Source of the DNA: Thalassotalea insulae
Lineage (GTDB): Bacteria; Pseudomonadota; Gammaproteobacteria; Enterobacterales; Alteromonadaceae
DNA length: 64,000 bases
Direction of reading: 5' to 3'
Assembly (NCBI RefSeq): GCF_030161395.1
Contig: NZ_BSST01000001.1
Coordinates: 4,317,948 to 4,381,947 of the forward strand
Within the stretch, counting starts at the first letter, position 1, and each line of letters begins with the position of its first letter. A program made the translations under genes and the position numbers. Under the pieces are notes generated by a model. It was not told the DNA's origin, ran no database searches, and worked only from the letters and a program-made list of their open reading frames with translations. Of this stretch, positions 61,245 to 64,000 are shown piece after piece.

Positions 61245-61955
61245 TTATGTCTCAAAATTAGCTTTAGCTTGGACAATTATTTGTTTACGAAGCCATACCA
61301 GTTCATCCAAATCAAGAATACTCCTAGCTTTACGAACTATTGATTCTACTGCCATATCTGGATGCGGCTTTTTATCTTTAGATAGATTCAATATTTTTAA
61401 ATAATCTTCATGCACTTGGGATATTCGTTTTTGTCTTTCTTGATCATAGCGTTCGTCGCTAATTGTACTGTCAATAAAACCTTTAGATGCCCCTAGTTCT
61501 CTTAACGCTTGCTCAAAAGGAAACAATAAATCACTAATATCATCTGTAATCCATGCAGCATATTCAAGCTTTAGTGAATATAGACCGTTCGCAAAATGTA
61601 CGGCCTCTTTAATTGGCCCCTCTCTGAAAAGTTTATTTGAAATTTCGTACACTTCTGCCAAGTATTTTTCACAAAACTCTACATGTTTATCAAAGACCTT
61701 GTTAGCCATGTGTGATGTCGCACCAAGTCCAAATATTTGCTGCTGGCTTTGAATCTTGAGGTTACGTTCATAAGCGGCTTCATCTCTCATGAGTTGGTAA
61801 AGAACACCAAGCAAACCTAGTATGCCCGGTGAAGCTATAATTCCTTTCATTACTTCAGTAGTAGGCAAGAAAAATGCGGCTAAAAATGCAGCTAATGATA
61901 CACCTACAAGTATTGATATTGTTTTAAATTTCACACCGAACCATCCTTGAGACAT
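61245..61955 (-). CDS. Membrane-anchored protein of unknown function (cassette gene)
   Basis: 236 residues. Two N-terminal membrane segments (KTISILVGVSLAAFLAAFFLP and GIIASPGILGLLGVLYQL), then a ~170-residue cytosolic helical domain (AAYERNLKIQSQQQIFGLGATSHMANKVFDKHVEFCEKYLAEVY). Proteins with this layout recur in mobile cassettes, but I know no function. The stop codon uses bases of the attC end that became separated by the IS insertion. The start ATG overlaps the next attC. Confidence 0.7.
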   Translation of the reverse strand: MSQGWFGVKFKTISILVGVSLAAFLAAFFLPTTEVMKGIIASPGILGLLGVLYQLMRDEAAYERNLKIQSQQQIFGLGATSHMANKVFDKHVEFCEKYLAEVYEISNKLFREGPIKEAVHFANGLYSLKLEYAAWITDDISDLLFPFEQALRELGASKGFIDSTISDERYDQERQKRISQVHEDYLKILNLSKDKKPHPDMAVESIVRKARSILDLDELVWLRKQIIVQAKANFET

Positions 61956-62051
61956 AACGCCCTGTTAAGGGGCTGATAATGTTTGGCTAAAATGTGTAGC
62001 GAAGCGAAACCGAGCCAAACGTTAGCAGTCCCGCCTTGAACAGCTTGTTAT
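61955..62051 (-). repeat. attC site
   Basis: TAACGCCCTGTTAAGGGGC ... GTTTGGCTAAAATGTG / CGAGCCAAACG ... CAGCTTGTTA, complete, 97 bases. Confidence 0.9.
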
Positions 62052-62053
62052 TG

Positions 62054-62410
62054 CTACCCTTTAACCAAATAGCTATAAGTTCTGTTTTTTAATAGCTTAA
62101 AGCTTGGATCCAAACCGTTTGATAAATCGGGAGTAAATCCTTCATGTGGAATGAATAAACCACTTTCACTTACAAATGACTCATCCAATGTAATATAGAT
62201 TCCCGTTTCATCAACTCGAACATAATAAGGCTTTAACTGAGATAAAGGCAACGGTAATTGTTCAAGTTTAATTATTGAGTTACGAGGATACGAATTGAGT
62301 AACTTTATAGCTGAATTTTCAATTAATACTACATCAAAATCTTCCGACGAATGATGCTTAACACAACCAGATAAAACAAAAATAATGAGCAACAGTTGAA
62401 ATATACGCAC
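62054..62410 (-). CDS. Small lipoprotein (cassette gene)
   Basis: 118 residues with a lipoprotein signal (IFQLLLIIFVLSGC, lipobox LSGC), so it should be lipid-anchored in the envelope. The mature part has no motif I recognise. GTG start with AAGGA five to six bases upstream. Flanked by attC sites at 61955 and 62429. Confidence 0.7.
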   Translation of the reverse strand: MRIFQLLLIIFVLSGCVKHHSSEDFDVVLIENSAIKLLNSYPRNSIIKLEQLPLPLSQLKPYYVRVDETGIYITLDESFVSESGLFIPHEGFTPDLSNGLDPSFKLLKNRTYSYLVKG

Positions 62411-62428
62411 GACTATCCTTGGTAGCTA

Positions 62429-62523
62429 TAACGCCTCATTAAGAGGCTAAAAACAGTTGGTTAAAATAAGCGACGAAGGAGCAAAAACCAACTGTTTTTT
62501 GTCCTGCTTTAATGACTTGTTAG
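62429..62523 (-). repeat. attC site
   Basis: TAACGCCTCATTAAGAGGC ... CAGTTGGTTAAAATAAG / CAAAAACCAACTG ... GACTTGTTAG, complete, 95 bases. Confidence 0.9.
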
Positions 62524-62885
62524 AGCTCGATGAACACTTCATCATCGATTTTACCCTCTGGTCGGTATATTGCAAAATTACCAGTTAAATTAACTATTAA
62601 CCAGCCACCTTCCCATGGAGCTTTACCGTAAAGCTCAGCTATACGAGTTTCGTTTTCGCTTGAAACACCATTTGAACAATATAGAAAACCTAACTCATTT
62701 GATGAGTTAATATCAATCGAGTTTCTGAAATAAGACTTATCTAGATATTTAATAAACTCATGATCCAGAGTACGTGCGAATTTCACATGATTTTTAGAAT
62801 TAGAAAGAAAGCCAGAAACACGTTCTCGCTTAGATTTTAATATAGCTTTATCTATAAATTTGCGTAATCCATCGCTGATTATCAC
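62520..62885 (-). CDS. Cytosolic protein of unknown function (cassette gene)
   Basis: 121 residues, no signal or membrane segment. The pattern FIKYLDKSYFRNSIDINSSNELGFLYCSNG ... GKAPWEGGWLIVNLTGNFAIYRPEG has the look of a SUKH/SMI1-like or related immunity fold, but the match is too weak to claim. GTG start with AAGGGAA upstream. The stop overlaps the attC at 62429. Confidence 0.65.
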   Translation of the reverse strand: MIISDGLRKFIDKAILKSKRERVSGFLSNSKNHVKFARTLDHEFIKYLDKSYFRNSIDINSSNELGFLYCSNGVSSENETRIAELYGKAPWEGGWLIVNLTGNFAIYRPEGKIDDEVFIEL

Positions 62886-62904
62886 GATATTCCCTTAAGA
62901 GCTC

Positions 62905-63004
62905 TAACGCCCCATTCAGGGGCTGATAATAGCTTGCTAAAATTGTGAAGCGAAGCGGAACCGAGCAAGCTGTTAGCAGTCCCGTTACTGTAATGGCTTG
63001 TTAG
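62905..63004 (-). repeat. attC site
   Basis: TAACGCCCCATTCAGGGGC ... TAGCTTGCTAAAATTG / GAGCAAGCTG ... GGCTTGTTAG, complete, 100 bases; shares 23 bases exactly with the island site at 23336. Confidence 0.9.
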
Positions 63005-63318
63005 CTCTTCTCTTTAAGAAGCCTTTTAACTTCAGCTATTTGTTTAGTACAACTATCGTTAGCTTTTCTATACAATTTGAGATATTTATCCTCAACGTTT
63101 TTTATTGAGCCTTCATCATGTCCTATATTTTTGTACACACTTGTTAATAAAGCAGTTGCTAATACTGGGTTTGATTTTCCACTTTCTAATTCTTTTGTAG
63201 CTATTTCATTTAAGCAATCACCTAAATTAGTCAAAGCTATTTCGATATCGCTTTGAGCAAAACTAACTCCAGATAATGGTATATATAATAATGCACATAG
63301 TTTCCAAATTTTCATCAT
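63001..63318 (-). CDS. Secreted small protein of unknown function (cassette gene)
   Basis: 105 residues with a signal peptide (IWKLCALLYIPLSGVSFAQS) and a short helical mature part (IEIALTNLGDCLNEIATKELESGKSNP) holding two cysteines that could form a disulfide. I do not recognise it. Start ATG has AAGGAAG upstream. Flanked by attC sites. Confidence 0.65.
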   Translation of the reverse strand: MMKIWKLCALLYIPLSGVSFAQSDIEIALTNLGDCLNEIATKELESGKSNPVLATALLTSVYKNIGHDEGSIKNVEDKYLKLYRKANDSCTKQIAEVKRLLKEKS

Positions 63319-63333
63319 ACTTCCTTGAAGTGC

Positions 63334-63432
63334 TAACGCCCTGTTAAGGGGCTGATTAATGTTTGGCTAAAATGTGAAGCGAAGCGGAACCGAGCCAAAC
63401 GTTAGCAGTCCCGCGCTTAAACAGCTTGTTAG
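63334..63432 (-). repeat. attC site
   Basis: TAACGCCCTGTTAAGGGGC ... GTTTGGCTAAAATGTG / CGAGCCAAACG ... CAGCTTGTTAG, complete, 99 bases, nearly the same as the site at 61955. Confidence 0.9.
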
Positions 63433-63953
63433 GAGTCAGTTTCACCTTGCTCACGTTCTTGCTTTAACCTAGCCTTATGCTCTCTGACTTCTTTGCGGTT
63501 TGTTGCCATATTATTGATATAACCTGAGGCTAGTGTAATCAATACACCCAAACTCACATAACCCAATATGGCTTGTATTGAAGTTATATGCCTAATTCTT
63601 TCTACAGGAGAGAAATCACCGTAACCTAATGTAGTCCATGTTGTAACACTAAAATAAATAGAAGTTAGAAAGCTAACATCTATTTGTTCGCCGTTTTGAA
63701 CAAGCCCGCAACGCCAATAAATAACGGCAAATATTGTAATAATGACAGCTAAAATTAAACTATAAATTTTTAATGCTTGATGATGCCAGCCTGAACTTTC
63801 ACCAATAATTGTAGCTACAACATAAAAAGAAAAGTAATACCCAATAATAATAAAAATAACAGTCAATTCAGGCCATCCAAAAAAACTAATTATTAATGCC
63901 ACTAAAAAAGATAAGAATGTATATGCACGATTAAGAGCATCGAATGTGGCCAT
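63429..63953 (-). CDS. Two-pore-helix potassium channel-like protein (cassette gene)
   Basis: 174 residues. About four to five hydrophobic segments; between the last two lies the pore loop FSVTTWTTLGYGDFSP, with the K+ selectivity filter TLGYGD. The C-terminus is a charged cytosolic helix (KEVREHKARLKQEREQGE). It should be an ion channel of the Ion_trans_2 type. I choose ATG 63953, with GGAG five bases upstream, over the ATG at 63974 that lies in the next attC. Confidence 0.82.
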   Translation of the reverse strand: MATFDALNRAYTFLSFLVALIISFFGWPELTVIFIIIGYYFSFYVVATIIGESSGWHHQALKIYSLILAVIITIFAVIYWRCGLVQNGEQIDVSFLTSIYFSVTTWTTLGYGDFSPVERIRHITSIQAILGYVSLGVLITLASGYINNMATNRKEVREHKARLKQEREQGETDS

Positions 63954-63962
63954 AATGACTCC

Positions 63963-64000
63963 TAACGCCCACATTAAGGGGCTTTTTATTAGTTTGCTAC
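63963..64000 (-). repeat. attC site, cut by window edge
   Basis: TAACGCCCACATTAAGGGGC and the start of the inner arm TTAGTTTGCTA are visible; the array continues to the right. Confidence 0.8.

Noticed and set aside
62520..62885. SUKH/SMI1 immunity protein call
   Set aside because: Only a loose resemblance; key positions could not be aligned with confidence.

Overview
The window is AT-rich chromosomal DNA from a marine-type gammaproteobacterium. Gene order (uspE-ttcA, pheST-ihfA, thrS-infC-rpmI-rplT, ribE divergent from a NorM-type MATE gene, proBA), VCR-like attC sites and a GlyGly-CTERM protease all point to Alteromonadales. Colwelliaceae (Thalassotalea/Colwellia) is my best guess; this is inference from gene content only.

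Core region, 1-22.9 kb: end of uspE, ttcA, a purine permease, a Bax-like glucosaminidase with a membrane protein, an Atm1-type ABC exporter overlapping a DUF1415 gene, DUF2937, ihfA-pheT-pheS, an EAL/HDOD protein, purC, rplT-rpmI-infC-thrS, a START-domain protein, a fructosamine-kinase-like protein, ribE and a MATE pump, ending in tRNA-Val(GAC).

Island 1, 22.96-27.09 kb: a 27-bp exact copy of the tRNA-Val 3' end bounds about 4.1 kb. It carries a tyrosine-recombinase remnant and three attC-like sites with cassette-type genes: a TetR gene with three operators, a tautomerase-like gene, a VOC protein and unknowns. No integron integrase is visible. A SRAP gene lies next to the right repeat.

Middle region, 27.3-56.9 kb: M6 protease with PKD repeats and a GlyGly-CTERM tail; a solute-binding protein in operon with a membrane diguanylate cyclase; proBA; sbcB; a haem-c chemoreceptor; glutathione peroxidase; a two-component NtrC-type system divergent from a small secreted protein, with candidate sigma-54 promoters and a paired palindromic site between them; uvrB with a MATE pump; two tRNA-Asn genes followed by a 189-bp tandem duplication holding two damaged tRNA-Asn copies; an M28 peptidase; a GNAT; and an ArsI/CadI-like protein with a SigZ-type sigma factor.

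Integron region, 58.2-64 kb: the distal part of a chromosomal integron array. Cassette genes read on the minus strand, each followed by an attC, so intI is expected beyond the right edge. One attC is interrupted by an IS110-family element. The 5' non-coding part of this element folds like a bridge RNA. Its first loop carries a guide-like stretch complementary to the conserved attC end, and its second loop carries a stretch matching the element's own right end. I regard this attC-directed bridge-RNA element as the most interesting item in the window.
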